A stretch of 64,000 nt of DNA. Source: Sporosarcina sp. FSL K6-1508. Lineage in GTDB: Bacteria > Bacillota > Bacilli > Bacillales_A > Planococcaceae. Location: assembly GCF_038007465.1 (NCBI RefSeq), contig NZ_JBBOXF010000001.1, forward strand, positions 3,297,001-3,361,000. The letters are read 5' to 3'. The notes beneath the pieces were generated by a model that saw nothing but the letters and a program-made list of their open reading frames with translations, made no database searches and was not told where the DNA came from. Every line of letters starts with the position of its first letter. Positions within the stretch are counted from its first letter, which is position 1. Of the stretch, positions 25,360-34,618 are shown piece after piece. The translations under genes and the position numbers were made by a program.

Positions 25360-26358
25360 ATGGAGACAATTCAGCAACTGATTGAAAAAATATTGAGTGA
25401 TGGCCGGCCTGCTGTACTTGCAATGATTGTTAATGTAGAAGGATCAGCTTATAGAAAAGAAGGAGCCTGGATGTTGATACGGGAAAATGATTCACAAATC
25501 GGTGTGATTAGCGGAGGCTGTCTTGAAAGTGATTTACGGAGTCGTGCGCGGAAACTCTTCAATACAGGAAAAGCTGAAATTCATCGTTATGATTTGAGTG
25601 CGGAAGACGATCTTGGGTGGGGACGCGGTGCGGGATGCAATGGAGTTGTTACCGTCATGATTCGGGACATTAATTCTAAGTTCCGACGAGCCATCACATT
25701 TCTAAATAAACAGCTGCTAGCAAAAGATCCTGTTACTTTCATCCAATCGATGAATAATTTTGACACGTATTCATTTAGAAGCAGAAATGGTGAACAATAT
25801 GGTGATTTGGACTATGTAAGCCAAGATGAATTTACCATCACCACTCCATTTCAACACATTGCAGGGCAGAAAGCCGTTGGTGACGATACGGTTTATCATC
25901 AATTGTTGTGGCCTATGCCGAATCTTTACATATTTGGGGCAGGAGTAGATGCCAGACCGCTTGCCCAGCTTGCCGCGCGCGTGGGATACGCTGTCCACAT
26001 GCTCGACTGGCGCGAATCGCTTTGTAATGAGGTTCATTTCCCTAAAGCGAAGTCTTTTCAAACAGGTAATGTGGAGAAATTGATTGGCAACATAAAGTTT
26101 AGTTCATTGGATTCAGTCGTCGTTATGACGCATGACTTTCAGAAAGACTTAATGATCATGAAAAAATTGCGTCCTAGTCGATTATTGTATTTCGGTATTT
26201 TAGGGTCAAAAAAAAGAACCCTTCGCTTACTTGGCGGAGAAATTCCCGATTGGGTTCGTTCGCCCGTGGGACTTTCCATTGGTGCGGATGGACCTGAGGA
26301 AATCGCTGTCAGCATTATAGCCGAACTGATTGCAGTGAAACGGAGGAAAAGAATATGA
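25360..26358 (+). CDS. XdhC family molybdenum hydroxylase maturation factor
   Basis: 332 residues. The N-terminal XdhC/CoxI domain (VLAMIVNVEGSAYRKEGAWML; GVISGGCLESDL; GWGRGAGCNGVVTV) and the C-terminal Rossmann-like XdhC_C domain (IFGAGVDARPLAQLAARVGY; RLLYFGILGSKKR; GLSIGADGPEEIAVSIIAE) are both complete. Such proteins sulfurate and insert the molybdenum cofactor into xanthine dehydrogenase-type enzymes and correspond to PucA. The gene is divergent from the hydroxylase arm and overlaps the next gene by 4 nt. Confidence 0.92.
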   Translation: METIQQLIEKILSDGRPAVLAMIVNVEGSAYRKEGAWMLIRENDSQIGVISGGCLESDLRSRARKLFNTGKAEIHRYDLSAEDDLGWGRGAGCNGVVTVMIRDINSKFRRAITFLNKQLLAKDPVTFIQSMNNFDTYSFRSRNGEQYGDLDYVSQDEFTITTPFQHIAGQKAVGDDTVYHQLLWPMPNLYIFGAGVDARPLAQLAARVGYAVHMLDWRESLCNEVHFPKAKSFQTGNVEKLIGNIKFSSLDSVVVMTHDFQKDLMIMKKLRPSRLLYFGILGSKKRTLRLLGGEIPDWVRSPVGLSIGADGPEEIAVSIIAELIAVKRRKRI

Positions 26359-26969
26359 AAATCGCAGGTATTTATCTTGCTGCCGGAAACAGCAGCCGTA
26401 TGGGGACCAATAAGTTGGCACTGCCTATTGGGACAATGACTGTAGGGAGCCTAGCACTTGAGATAGTTTTAAAATCGTCACTTGATAAAGTCTATATCAT
26501 TACAAAGGATGAGGACGATGCGGCTTGGCTTCCCGATGAAATGAAGTTAGATGCGCGATGTACATTCATAAAGTGTCCTACTGCCCATAAAGGCCAGTCC
26601 GAATCATTGCGCCGTGGCATCGAACAGGCACAAGCAGATCAAATGGATGCTGTCCTCGTCATACTAGCGGATCAACCCTTCATTACCGTTCAAATGCTCG
26701 AAGAGATGATCGCATGCATGAAGAATAACCCGACATGCAGATTCGTAGCTACCATATACGAACAGACAATCACTCCGCCTGTTCTATTTTCGGCTTCCAT
26801 GTATGGCGAACTTTTAAAGTTACATGGAGACAAAGGAGCGAGGGCTATTTTACAGGGGGATTTTCTTCAAAAGGGAAAACTATTGCCCTGTGCCGATAAG
26901 CGGCTCGTATTCGATGTCGATACGAATGAAGATTACCTAACACTACAATCAATAAAAAAAACGAAATGA
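26355..26969 (+). CDS. MobA/MocA-like molybdenum cofactor nucleotidyltransferase
   Basis: 204 residues. IYLAAGNSSRMGTNKLALP (residues 6-24) is the nucleotide-binding loop of MobA-like NTP transferases, and ILADQPF (about 96-102) carries the Mg2+-binding Asp. It should attach CMP to molybdopterin to make the dinucleotide cofactor (MocA type, PucB in Bacillus subtilis). The start overlaps the XdhC stop (ATGA), so both are made together. The stop codon lies in an inverted repeat shared with the convergent DUF4097 gene. Confidence 0.9.
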   Translation: MKIAGIYLAAGNSSRMGTNKLALPIGTMTVGSLALEIVLKSSLDKVYIITKDEDDAAWLPDEMKLDARCTFIKCPTAHKGQSESLRRGIEQAQADQMDAVLVILADQPFITVQMLEEMIACMKNNPTCRFVATIYEQTITPPVLFSASMYGELLKLHGDKGARAILQGDFLQKGKLLPCADKRLVFDVDTNEDYLTLQSIKKTK

Positions 26970-26992
26970 TAGAGTGCCTCCTCTCATTTCGT
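26961..26992. terminator. Shared terminator-like inverted repeat covering two stop codons
   Basis: acgaaatga (26961-26969) pairs with tcatttcgt (26984-26992), with an inner gag/ctc pairing. The TGA of the plus-strand gene and the TGA of the minus-strand gene are both inside the stem, so both proteins end Thr-Lys. The T tracts are short. Confidence 0.55.
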
Positions 26993-27784
26993 AATTGTTA
27001 TTCTCCCATTATCCGTTCTTAATTTAATCAAATGCTTACCATTGCCGAACGTTGTATGTTTGTTTTCAGAGCCAAAAACATTGATTTTTCCGTTGTCCGT
27101 TTTAACATCAATCGTAGCATTCGTCGGTTCTTTTTCCGTTTGAACTTCGATTTCCCCATTATCTGTCGTCAATTCAATCGGTCGATCTAAGTTGTTTGTC
27201 ACCAAAGATATTCCACCATTATCTGTTTTCCCAGTTATCTGACCTGCGACAGATTCAAGATGTATTTTTCCGTTATCTGTTTGAAGATTGACAGTAATAG
27301 CCTCTACATTTTTCATATCAATCGTGCCATTATCTGTTTCCAACGCTATATCCTTCACCTGGATACTTTCCACTTTGATTTGTCCGTTATCGGTTTCAGC
27401 TTGTAGTTTGTCATATTGTTTTTCCGGCACTTTCACAAGTAATTTTAAGTTGAAAGAAGAAAAACCGAAATTAATGAAACTTCTCCGCTTTTCTTTAAAT
27501 TGAATGGCTAGTGTATCTCCTTTTACATCAGCCTTGAATGTGAATTTCGATTTTTTCTTTGTTTTACCTGAATACTCCACTGTCGTAACCGAATCATTGG
27601 TCGGAACAATTTCCACCGTTGCATTGTCCGCCAAAATCTCAATAGTAGTGAATGAAGAATCATCTACTACTATTTTTTTTGCATTCTTTACAAGTAAATC
27701 TTTCGGTGCAAATATCAATGTAATTCCACCTATAACGATTAAAAACAGCACTACAATGATGACTAATTTGTTTTTGAAAATCAA
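26984..27784 (-). CDS. DUF4097 beta-helix surface protein
   Basis: 266 residues: an N-terminal membrane anchor (LVIIVVLFLIVIGGITLIF, about 6-24), then a domain that becomes a regular stack of beta turns with the motif D-N-G-x-I repeated about seven times (ETDNGQIKV, ETDNGTIDM, QTDNGKIHL, KTDNGGISL, TTDNGEIEV, KTDNGKINV, RTDNGRITI). This is the DUF4097 repeat fold. It is exposed outside the membrane; the role is unknown. The start is a TTG that overlaps the stop of the EcsC-like gene (TTGA), implying coupled translation. Confidence 0.8.
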   Translation of the reverse strand: MIFKNKLVIIVVLFLIVIGGITLIFAPKDLLVKNAKKIVVDDSSFTTIEILADNATVEIVPTNDSVTTVEYSGKTKKKSKFTFKADVKGDTLAIQFKEKRRSFINFGFSSFNLKLLVKVPEKQYDKLQAETDNGQIKVESIQVKDIALETDNGTIDMKNVEAITVNLQTDNGKIHLESVAGQITGKTDNGGISLVTNNLDRPIELTTDNGEIEVQTEKEPTNATIDVKTDNGKINVFGSENKHTTFGNGKHLIKLRTDNGRITITK

Positions 27785-28515
27785 CTTTCCTCAGACCACC
27801 TTTCATAAGGGTGTAGCAAGCGTAGCCGATATGAATTCATCGCCGTTTCTCCAAGTTGGTCAAGCAGATTATAGTTGGCAAACGCACCGACAATTGCTCC
27901 GAAGCCAGGGATTAATTGGAACATCTTTACTAAATCGATATGATCCCGATACCCTTGTTGAAAATCTCTCCAGTCCATATCCGCAATTAAATGTTTCTGA
28001 ACTTCCCAATCTTCAATGATAGCCAATGTTTCTTTCCTTGTTTCTTCGCTTGAAAAAGCGAGCTGGAATACGTGTAAAAGGAATAAACGCTCTTCATATT
28101 CATTCGGATCAAATCCATAAACGGTTGCAGCTTCAAACAGGAATTTCATTTTAATCGATAACAACAACGGGAAATCGGCTAGCCCCAGCATAATCCCCCC
28201 TGCTCCAGTCCCCGCGCCTTCAACGACAGCCGTTTTGCGAAATAAAGAGAGCTTTTCTTTAAATAACTCATCACGCTCATATAGACTTAACACGGTTGTT
28301 GGCCTTTTTTTCGACGTGATGTTTGAACCGACCAAAGTGGCTTTCACCATATTTTTGATGCTCTCAGTCATGACATTATGAACTTTATCTGGAATAAGTC
28401 CATTCACTTTCGTTTGCGCTTTTTTCGACGTGCGGCTAATAAGACCCGTTCGTTTTGTCATTTTGTGCTTCCAAAAATGCAATTCCTCTTGCACTTTCAT
28501 CGTATAATCAACCAT
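27781..28515 (-). CDS. EcsC family protein
   Basis: 244 residues from the ATG at 28515, with GAAGGGTG upstream. The family core is GAGTGAGGIMLGLADFPLLLSIKMKFLFE (about residues 108-136), a glycine-rich hydrophobic segment, followed by FLLHVFQLAFSSEE and IPGFGAIVGAFANYNLLDQLGETAMNSYR. EcsC proteins are associated with exoprotein secretion and membrane function in Bacillus; the biochemistry is not known. It is translationally coupled to the DUF4097 surface protein, so both may act at the membrane. Confidence 0.88.
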   Translation of the reverse strand: MVDYTMKVQEELHFWKHKMTKRTGLISRTSKKAQTKVNGLIPDKVHNVMTESIKNMVKATLVGSNITSKKRPTTVLSLYERDELFKEKLSLFRKTAVVEGAGTGAGGIMLGLADFPLLLSIKMKFLFEAATVYGFDPNEYEERLFLLHVFQLAFSSEETRKETLAIIEDWEVQKHLIADMDWRDFQQGYRDHIDLVKMFQLIPGFGAIVGAFANYNLLDQLGETAMNSYRLRLLHPYERWSEES

Positions 28516-28630
28516 AGCTTTGCACCCTTCTTTCCGTGGCAATCATTTACTGATTACACACTAGTATAATGGATAGGAATTTCTTTCAAATGGTCCTGAG
28601 AAGTGTTTGTATCTCAGTCTTAGGACGTAG

Positions 28631-29344
28631 CTAACATGATTCAACATGTATATTCCGCTTCCTGAATAGCAGCCATAAGCAGACGAATAGGATAAATGCG
28701 ACTCCTTCTAGTGATAAAATATACCACGGATAGGGTCCTAGGTAATCAAGCAAACTTCCATTGGAAGGCTTTTTCCTCAAAAACATGTAATTGCCTTGGA
28801 ACGAGATATTCGCGAAAACTATAACCGGTAATAGTATGTTTAATGCAGCCATCGTTTTGAGAATTCCTTTAAATGTAGGCCGGTAACCTTTCATCCACGT
28901 GAAGTATAAAGCTGTTACTATAATTCCGATATGCGTGTAAAAAAAGTGGAAATACCTGAAATGTGGAAATCCGACATCTAGGACGGGCGTGACCATTGCT
29001 TGAATCGCTCCCCCGATGCCTGCAAAAAAGACGAAATCGCACAAATGCCTATTTCCAGTCCATAAGAGAATAATTGCGGCAATCAAACTGACGCTACATA
29101 ATTCAAGCGGCAACGAATCGCTCAAATCCCATCTTCCAGTCCTGATCATCCAACTATGATAAAGAACTTCCATCGCCAGTAGGGTCAGGGCAAAAAGACG
29201 TTCAATTCGTCGGTTTGACATCGGTTGAATAGTTACTCTCTTTTTTAAAATAAAAAGTAGGGAAATCAAAAATAGTAATACACCTACTGCCATCATATGC
29301 GCTGTTGAAAACATTACAAAGGAAGGTTCCGTATAACCTGCCAT
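28631..29344 (-). CDS. YwaF/TIGR02206 family membrane protein
   Basis: 237 residues with about seven hydrophobic helices. Recognisable family traits are LYHSWMIRTGRWDLSDSLPLELCSVSLI and FFAGIGGAIQAMVTPVLDVGFPHFRYFHFFYTHIG, a cluster of conserved His residues in the membrane. The function is unknown. The ATG at 29344 lies after AAAGGGTGAAAAAG; a longer frame begins eight codons earlier but without a site. It is a single-gene unit. Confidence 0.85.
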   Translation of the reverse strand: MAGYTEPSFVMFSTAHMMAVGVLLFLISLLFILKKRVTIQPMSNRRIERLFALTLLAMEVLYHSWMIRTGRWDLSDSLPLELCSVSLIAAIILLWTGNRHLCDFVFFAGIGGAIQAMVTPVLDVGFPHFRYFHFFYTHIGIIVTALYFTWMKGYRPTFKGILKTMAALNILLPVIVFANISFQGNYMFLRKKPSNGSLLDYLGPYPWYILSLEGVAFILFVCLWLLFRKRNIHVESC

Positions 29345-29475
29345 CTTTTTCACCCTTTTCTTATGCACCTTGAATCTTGTATATCATTCGATGAAGTTAT
29401 TAAATTTCATGAATTAAACGTGAGTTCTCTAATCTTATTCCTCAATTTATTTTCACTGTATTTTACTGAAAGTTA

Positions 29476-29895
29476 TTAATTCCCTGCTATTATATCAAAC
29501 GAAGTAGGTTTACCGTTGCAGAAAATGTTTATAGAATCATATACTTTCCCTGTTTTGATTTCATATAAAACTTGATAGTTTAAGTTAGCGTTTGAGTAGT
29601 CAGAATCGTACTCTTGATTAAAAAATATATTCAATGTATCTCGCTGACTATTTACATTAAAACCACTAAAATAAATAGCATCACTACCTTGTGCAACGTA
29701 AATTCCATTTAAAAATATATATGCTGCTTTTTTACCATCAAGGTAAAGATAGATACCATTTTCCACTTCTATATTACTAATAAATTCTTGTACATTATTA
29801 TTTACACTTTCTGCGTTTATTTCTGAAAATGTAAATGAAGAACTGCAACCCGTTACTACTAAAATGATTCCAATTAACAATAATCTTTTTTTCAC
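29476..29895 (-). CDS. Small predicted lipoprotein
   Basis: 139 residues. MKKRLLLIGIILVVTGC is a lipoprotein signal peptide with lipobox VTGC, so Cys17 should be lipidated and the protein held on the outer face of the membrane. The rest is rich in Asn, Tyr and Ile with beta character (GIYLYLDGKKAAYIFLNGIYV) and belongs to no family I recognise. The start is GTG, seven nt after AAGGA. It stands alone. Confidence 0.7.
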   Translation of the reverse strand: MKKRLLLIGIILVVTGCSSSFTFSEINAESVNNNVQEFISNIEVENGIYLYLDGKKAAYIFLNGIYVAQGSDAIYFSGFNVNSQRDTLNIFFNQEYDSDYSNANLNYQVLYEIKTGKVYDSINIFCNGKPTSFDIIAGN

Positions 29896-30296
29896 ATCAT
29901 CATCCTTGTAAAATGTTTTATTTTACATCTTACTCCTAACACAACAAATACATATCTAACTTTTTAAAGGTATTCGGTATGAGTAATACATTGTTAACCT
30001 TTGCATCGTTTATATTTTGCATTCAATCTATAGAAAGCTATAGTGGCAATACATAATTACTCGAGACATAATTATGTAAACCCTGGTTTAATTTTTCCAG
30101 GAAAACAAAAACGACATCCCTGTGAGATTTCATGTACCTTAAGAGGTGTCGTCTACATGATTTGCTTTCTTCTTCCCAACATCTAGCTTATGACACGATC
30201 CATTAACCGCAAATTATTCATTAATGTCACTGTGAAGGCCCTAAATGATGTCCGACCAATTTGAGTAAAAAAGACTCCTCAATTCTTATTAGAAAA
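29896..30296. other. Intergenic with a terminator
   Basis: About 400 bases with no gene I can name. On the minus strand a hairpin at 30107-30152 (cgaca/tgtcg core) is followed by tttttgttttcc and should end transcription from the gene at 30297. A further small stem (cctgg/ccagg) lies at about 30081-30100. Confidence 0.45.
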
Positions 30297-30734
30297 TCAC
30301 TTTTTTTCTTTAGTAAAACCTGCTTTTTCAAGCCGTAAAGTGCTGATTATCGCAATTACCGCAAATAGAAGTGAAAATAAAACAAGAATTACAGTCAACC
30401 ATATATCTCTATAATGAAAATGAAAGGATTCAAATGCGAGAAAAGCTGAATAAATAGCTACAACAATAGAAATTAGAATGGCTAACACTTTATACTTTGT
30501 AAAACTATACAAAATGTCCAATATAATTACCAAGACAGCTATCAGAATTCCATGAAATGCAGCTTTTTGGAGATCAGCGTATACCAAATCGATTTCTTGA
30601 ACTCCAGTAAGATAATAATTTGTATTGTAAGCAATAATCAATGATAATAATGATAGCCCATACGTGCTGAATCTTATTATTGTTGAAACCTTCGAATTCC
30701 ATTTAATTCCCCGCACTTTCAACTCGTCCTCCAT
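30297..30734 (-). CDS. Four-helix membrane protein of unknown family
   Basis: About 145 residues from the ATG at 30734, which follows AGGA by eight nt; an ATG at 30761 is too close to its upstream purines. Four hydrophobic helices: near residues 24-42, 58-80, 86-107 and 117-137, the last followed by a basic tail ending KEKK. I do not recognise a family. It lies 36 bp downstream of a membrane-protein remnant that an IS4 element has interrupted, so its normal promoter may have been displaced. Confidence 0.6.
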   Translation of the reverse strand: MEDELKVRGIKWNSKVSTIIRFSTYGLSLLSLIIAYNTNYYLTGVQEIDLVYADLQKAAFHGILIAVLVIILDILYSFTKYKVLAILISIVVAIYSAFLAFESFHFHYRDIWLTVILVLFSLLFAVIAIISTLRLEKAGFTKEKK

Positions 30735-30785
30735 TCTAGCAGTCCTGCATACGGCCTGCATCCTCGCTATTACTTTCCCTTACTT

Positions 30786-32207
30786 ATAAAATATCACTAG
30801 TGTTGCATAAAAAAATGATTTAAAATTCTTACTATTTATTTTTACGGCGTTGAGCCAAAAAGATATACACTCCAATAAAGGTGGTCCGTCCATTTGGTTT
30901 TTATTTACAATTAGACATTTGCGGCAACGACAGTTTAGTTGTTACGGGACTGCTGTCCCTTTGATTTTACGAATCCAAATATGTGCAGGTTTCCAAAGAG
31001 AAGCCTTTAAATAGCGACTAATTTTCAAGATTTTATGTTTACTCCGTGTCTTTATTTGCACCAACACATTCAAGCAATATACGATGAGTGCGATATATAC
31101 CTGATTATGAATGGCCCATTCGCTTTGACCATAGAACTTTTTGATGTTCAAATGTTGTTTGATCCATTTAAAAAACAGTTCAATTGCCCAGCGTGATTTG
31201 TACATCTCGGAGATTTCGTCTGCACTCAGGTCAAACCGATTGGTGATGAGTTGTAGTTCATTCCCTTTCGAGTCTATTACTTTGAGTAAGCGAAAGATGT
31301 TTTCAGCACGATTTTGAGTTGTACCAATCAACACCGCTTGATCCGATAATACCGTTGTGCCTTCTGGCAATTGGAAGTCTTCACATTCATGGATTACTGC
31401 ATTTTTACGTAGTCTGGATAAGAAAAAGTAGCCGTCATCTGTCATGCGATCGAAACGTTCGTAATCTAAATATCCACGGTCGAAAACATACATGCATTCC
31501 TTGTCATCAACCATGACTTCAAGCTGATTACGATCATGTTCATTCGCTGTTGTAAGCACAGCTTTTTCAGGATAGGACGTTCCTTTTTCCATAAACACAA
31601 GACGTAAATGAAGCTTTACCCCAGCTTTCGTTTTGCGGAATTTAGCCCATCGGTGATTGGTTAAATTGAGTGGCAATGTGCTCGAATCAATGATTTTTAA
31701 AGGCATAGTGATTTTGGCATAATTTGTTTTTTGATGAATTTGCGCGACTAAATCAAGAAAAAGTTGTTGAAATAGCACGGGATTCATTCCATTGAGCCTG
31801 CGGGATAATTGAGAAACGCTTATAGAATCAAGGTTTGTGCTGACTTGAAGATGTTTATTAAAAAGACAATCACTCAGCGCGTGCAGACTTTCCGTTTCAT
31901 GAAGCTGTGCAAAAAGCAGTAATTTTAAGAATGAATCTGTCGTAAGTTTCTTCGTATAAGCATCTAATCTCATTGTTTTCACGTTTTCTTCAACTAATTG
32001 AATATTAATAGGTGAAAACCATTGTCCAAATGAAGTTTTTCGTGTAATCTTGTCCATGAGTAGTTCCTTTTTTAGTGGATTTGGACGGGTTACCACCTGA
32101 CTTTATCCATTATAAAGGAATTTTTTTATGCAGAAAATAAAGTTAGTGAACATTTCGGGAACTTTTTATATTGAATATATTTTAATGCAACACTAGTGAT
32201 AAAATAT
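30786..32207 (-). mobile_element. IS4-family element (IS4Bsu1-like) with 9-bp target duplications
   Basis: The element spans 30795-32198 (1,404 bp), with terminal inverted repeats starting CACTAGTGTTGCAT on both ends. ATAAAATAT is directly repeated at 30786-30794 and 32199-32207, the target duplication expected for this family. Transposase and ends look intact, so insertion is probably recent. Confidence 0.9.
30942..32057 (-). CDS. IS4 family transposase
   Basis: 371 residues from the ATG at 32057 (AAGGAA upstream); a longer frame to 32096 has no site. It has the DDE layout of IS4Bsu1-like enzymes: LKIIDSSTLPL (first Asp), MYVFDRGYLDYERFD (second Asp) and the Y-R-E region YKSRWAIELFFKWIKQHL carrying the Glu. 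It excises and joins its own element. No damage is visible. Confidence 0.95.
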   Translation of the reverse strand: MDKITRKTSFGQWFSPINIQLVEENVKTMRLDAYTKKLTTDSFLKLLLFAQLHETESLHALSDCLFNKHLQVSTNLDSISVSQLSRRLNGMNPVLFQQLFLDLVAQIHQKTNYAKITMPLKIIDSSTLPLNLTNHRWAKFRKTKAGVKLHLRLVFMEKGTSYPEKAVLTTANEHDRNQLEVMVDDKECMYVFDRGYLDYERFDRMTDDGYFFLSRLRKNAVIHECEDFQLPEGTTVLSDQAVLIGTTQNRAENIFRLLKVIDSKGNELQLITNRFDLSADEISEMYKSRWAIELFFKWIKQHLNIKKFYGQSEWAIHNQVYIALIVYCLNVLVQIKTRSKHKILKISRYLKASLWKPAHIWIRKIKGTAVP

Positions 32208-32404
32208 GTATGAATAAATACTAGTATACGCTTATTAAATTTGTTTTTCACCAATTCACACAATTCATTAAAAAAGCCAGCAAAACTTAAGATAGAGATT
32301 AGGAAGTAACCACTCTGATACATGAAAAAGAGTAAATCTATCGGAAGATAAACAAATAAATACGGCGTAGCGCTTTACAAGACCTTTTGGTAGGTCACTG
32401 AAAA

Positions 32405-32823
32405 AGTCCTAATACTTGGAATGAATTAGGACTCCTTCCAATACCGCTTCGGCGCTTTGTGGATGCCTCCCGCGATAAGCCGGAAAGGAGAGCACTTTCA
32501 GTCTTTTCGCTCCGGCTATCACGAAGTCGCGCCTGCGTTGGATAGTCTTTGAGAAAGCGCATTTCGTTTTCGGGGATGGGACCTACAACCTGGAGTACCA
32601 TTAATCGATTGAATGTGATCAACGAATGGTCCAATACATGAGGAATGAATTAGAATTCCTACTAATATCGCTTCGACGCTTTGTGGATGCCTCCCGCGAT
32701 AAGCCGGAAAGGAGACCACTTTCAGTCTTATCGCTCCGGCTACCACGAAGTCGCGTCTTCGCTGGATGGTCTATTTGAGAAAGATCATTTCGTTAGCTGT
32801 GATGAAATCTGAAATCTGGAGTG
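32405..32823. repeat. Two direct copies of a structured 0.2-kb repeat
   Basis: Copy 1 (about 32405-32597) and copy 2 (about 32629-32823) lie 224 bp apart and share, without change, at least 38 bases starting gctttgtggatgcctcccgc, plus aatgaatta, actttcagtctt, cacgaagtcgcg and ggat-gtct blocks. Each contains agccgga...tccggct stems. On the minus strand copy 1 ends in agtcctaat/attaggact followed by tttttc, a good terminator. They may be a dispersed repeat family or small-RNA units. Confidence 0.7.
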
Positions 32824-33042
32824 CGTCTTTCTTGAATATAATTAGTATCAACTAGTAATCACCTTATAATCTCGTAATATACATCTCAAAATCACATATT
32901 TCTCGATAATCAACACCCTAGCGCAGGCGCGGTAAAGGCACCCCCAAAGCGCCAAGCGTTCTACAATCCACACCCCGAATTACAAATCCCCCATTATTGA
33001 GCGCCACAGCAGATTCAATGGGGTTCTTTAATTCAACATATA

Positions 33043-34618
33043 TGAATCAATTTCATAATAGCCATTTTTAAAAATGTGTAGAGTAGCCCCTTGATGATTT
33101 TCAAGTTTTTTAAAAATAAAATTTCGATGTAGTTAAGCTACTTGTAACGACTGTTGCTTCATTACTACTCTGATCCGATCCGTGGCTAATTTTGAAGCAT
33201 TATAAACAAGCGTCACCAATTGGAAGTGCAGCTTCGCTTTCTTTCCAGTTCGATGACGGACATTATTGAGCCCGAAGAATTCTTTTAAATACGCATTGAC
33301 CCGTTCGACAGCGGTACGTTCCTTGTACAGTTCATCCCACTTTTTCGATCCCCTGGCTGGATTGGTGTACTTCCTGAAATCCGTGGATTGTCTAATTTTA
33401 TAGGTCTTTTGACAAAGGGTGTCGTGTTGTAATGGACAGGTCGCACATTCTTTCGGGCGTGTATATTTCAGTGTCTTGTATTTCGGATCGAAGCTATCGT
33501 AAAGATAGGAATGCTCTACGACACACGTCGGTGCGAAATGCTCGTCGTAACCGACCATCTCTCCTTCGTTGCGTCGATTATACGGAATGACGGCTTGTAG
33601 ATTTTGGTCAGTCAATTGTTGATAAATCGGTTCGTAGTCGTAACCGGCATCGAAAAGACCTGTGTTAAATAAAGCTGGAAGGTCCCGATCAATTTTCTTC
33701 AATAATGGAATGGCTGCTTTCCCGTCATTGAGACTACCGGACGTCATCATACCCGTAAGAATATATTGGCTTTTTGTGCTGACGGCCAAATGACCTTTAT
33801 AACCAAACCAGAAGGTGTTTTTTCCATCACTGTTTTTCTTGATTCCCCATTTCGGATCGATAGGGGCCTCTTTAAACAACGTTTCTACTGATTCGGATAG
33901 CTGATGTACAATCTCTTTTTCATAAATCGGACGCGCTTTCTCCGCCGCCTGTTTTTCTTTCAACCATTGTTCACGTTCGGCTTTTGGCTTGCGACCGCGC
34001 TTTTTCGAAGCCGGCTTTTCTTTCTTTTCGGAAGCCTGGGCACGATCCCTCGCCTCGAAATGGGTGGCGTCAATGGCGATGTTTTCTTCGCCAATATGCC
34101 CTTCATCGATGGCCAGCAAAATAAGATTGTCATGAATTTGGGTCATCGTATCTGATTCACTGATGACGGTAATCATCCTGGAATAAGAAGCTTCGGATGG
34201 GATTTGGTCGGAATGAAGAAAACCACAGTCATAACGAAAAATGGGGTCACGATCCAACCGTCTGACAAGATCCTTGATTGTCACAATACGCTCGACGACG
34301 CGAGCGATAAGTGAATAGATCATGGCACCGTAATTCAATTCTCTAGGTGCACCTACTTTTTTCGGTTTATCGAATAGATTCAAGATAGGATTTAAGTTAA
34401 CTGTTGAAAAAACTGCTTCAAAATGATGGGTGGGTTCCATCTTATATAATTCATGCATGTCAAACAGGCTTTGTTGTCGTATAATGGACATAGGGGCATC
34501 TCTCCAGTCTGTTATGTATGTGTCGTAACTTACATTATACAGGATTTGGGGAGGTGCTCTATTTTTTATGTCTTGAAAGCCTTGATACGTAAGGGCTTAG
34601 GATTATGAAATTAACTCA
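33043..34618 (-). mobile_element. IS1182-family insertion sequence, copy A
   Basis: Ends are set by comparison with copy B: TGAATCAATTTCATAAT at 33043 and its inverted match TGAGTTAATTTCATAAT ending at 34618 (1,576 bp). The flanks (tata / tata) could be a 4-bp target duplication. It looks identical, by eye, to the copy at 54.8 kb. Confidence 0.9.
33133..34491 (-). CDS. IS1182 family transposase, copy A
   Basis: 452 residues: DUF772-type N-terminus, IDATHFEARD, a lysine-rich linker, WGIKKNSDGK, LFDAGYDYE, the CATCPLQHDTLC cysteine cluster and KERTAVERVNAYLKEFF. All catalytic acidic motifs are present and the frame is unbroken, so it is likely functional. The protein is the same as that of copy B over its whole length. 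Confidence 0.95.
   Translation of the reverse strand: MSIIRQQSLFDMHELYKMEPTHHFEAVFSTVNLNPILNLFDKPKKVGAPRELNYGAMIYSLIARVVERIVTIKDLVRRLDRDPIFRYDCGFLHSDQIPSEASYSRMITVISESDTMTQIHDNLILLAIDEGHIGEENIAIDATHFEARDRAQASEKKEKPASKKRGRKPKAEREQWLKEKQAAEKARPIYEKEIVHQLSESVETLFKEAPIDPKWGIKKNSDGKNTFWFGYKGHLAVSTKSQYILTGMMTSGSLNDGKAAIPLLKKIDRDLPALFNTGLFDAGYDYEPIYQQLTDQNLQAVIPYNRRNEGEMVGYDEHFAPTCVVEHSYLYDSFDPKYKTLKYTRPKECATCPLQHDTLCQKTYKIRQSTDFRKYTNPARGSKKWDELYKERTAVERVNAYLKEFFGLNNVRHRTGKKAKLHFQLVTLVYNASKLATDRIRVVMKQQSLQVA

Larger units (their letters stand above)
30770..32357 (-). pseudogene. Membrane-protein gene remnant interrupted by an IS4 element
   Basis: Joining the flanks of the IS at one copy of the 9-bp target repeat gives a continuous minus-strand frame from about 32357 to a TAA at 30770-30772: helical hydrophobic residues (LFVYLPIDLLFFMYQSGYFL; FAGFFNELCELVKNKFNKR) ending FIHTYFISKGK. 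An in-frame stop lies just before it and no start with a ribosome site is visible, so the 5' part was already lost. The family is unknown. Confidence 0.45.

Noticed and set aside
27504..28019. 171-codon plus-strand frame
   Set aside because: It runs antisense across DUF4097 and EcsC genes, both of which have clear family motifs.
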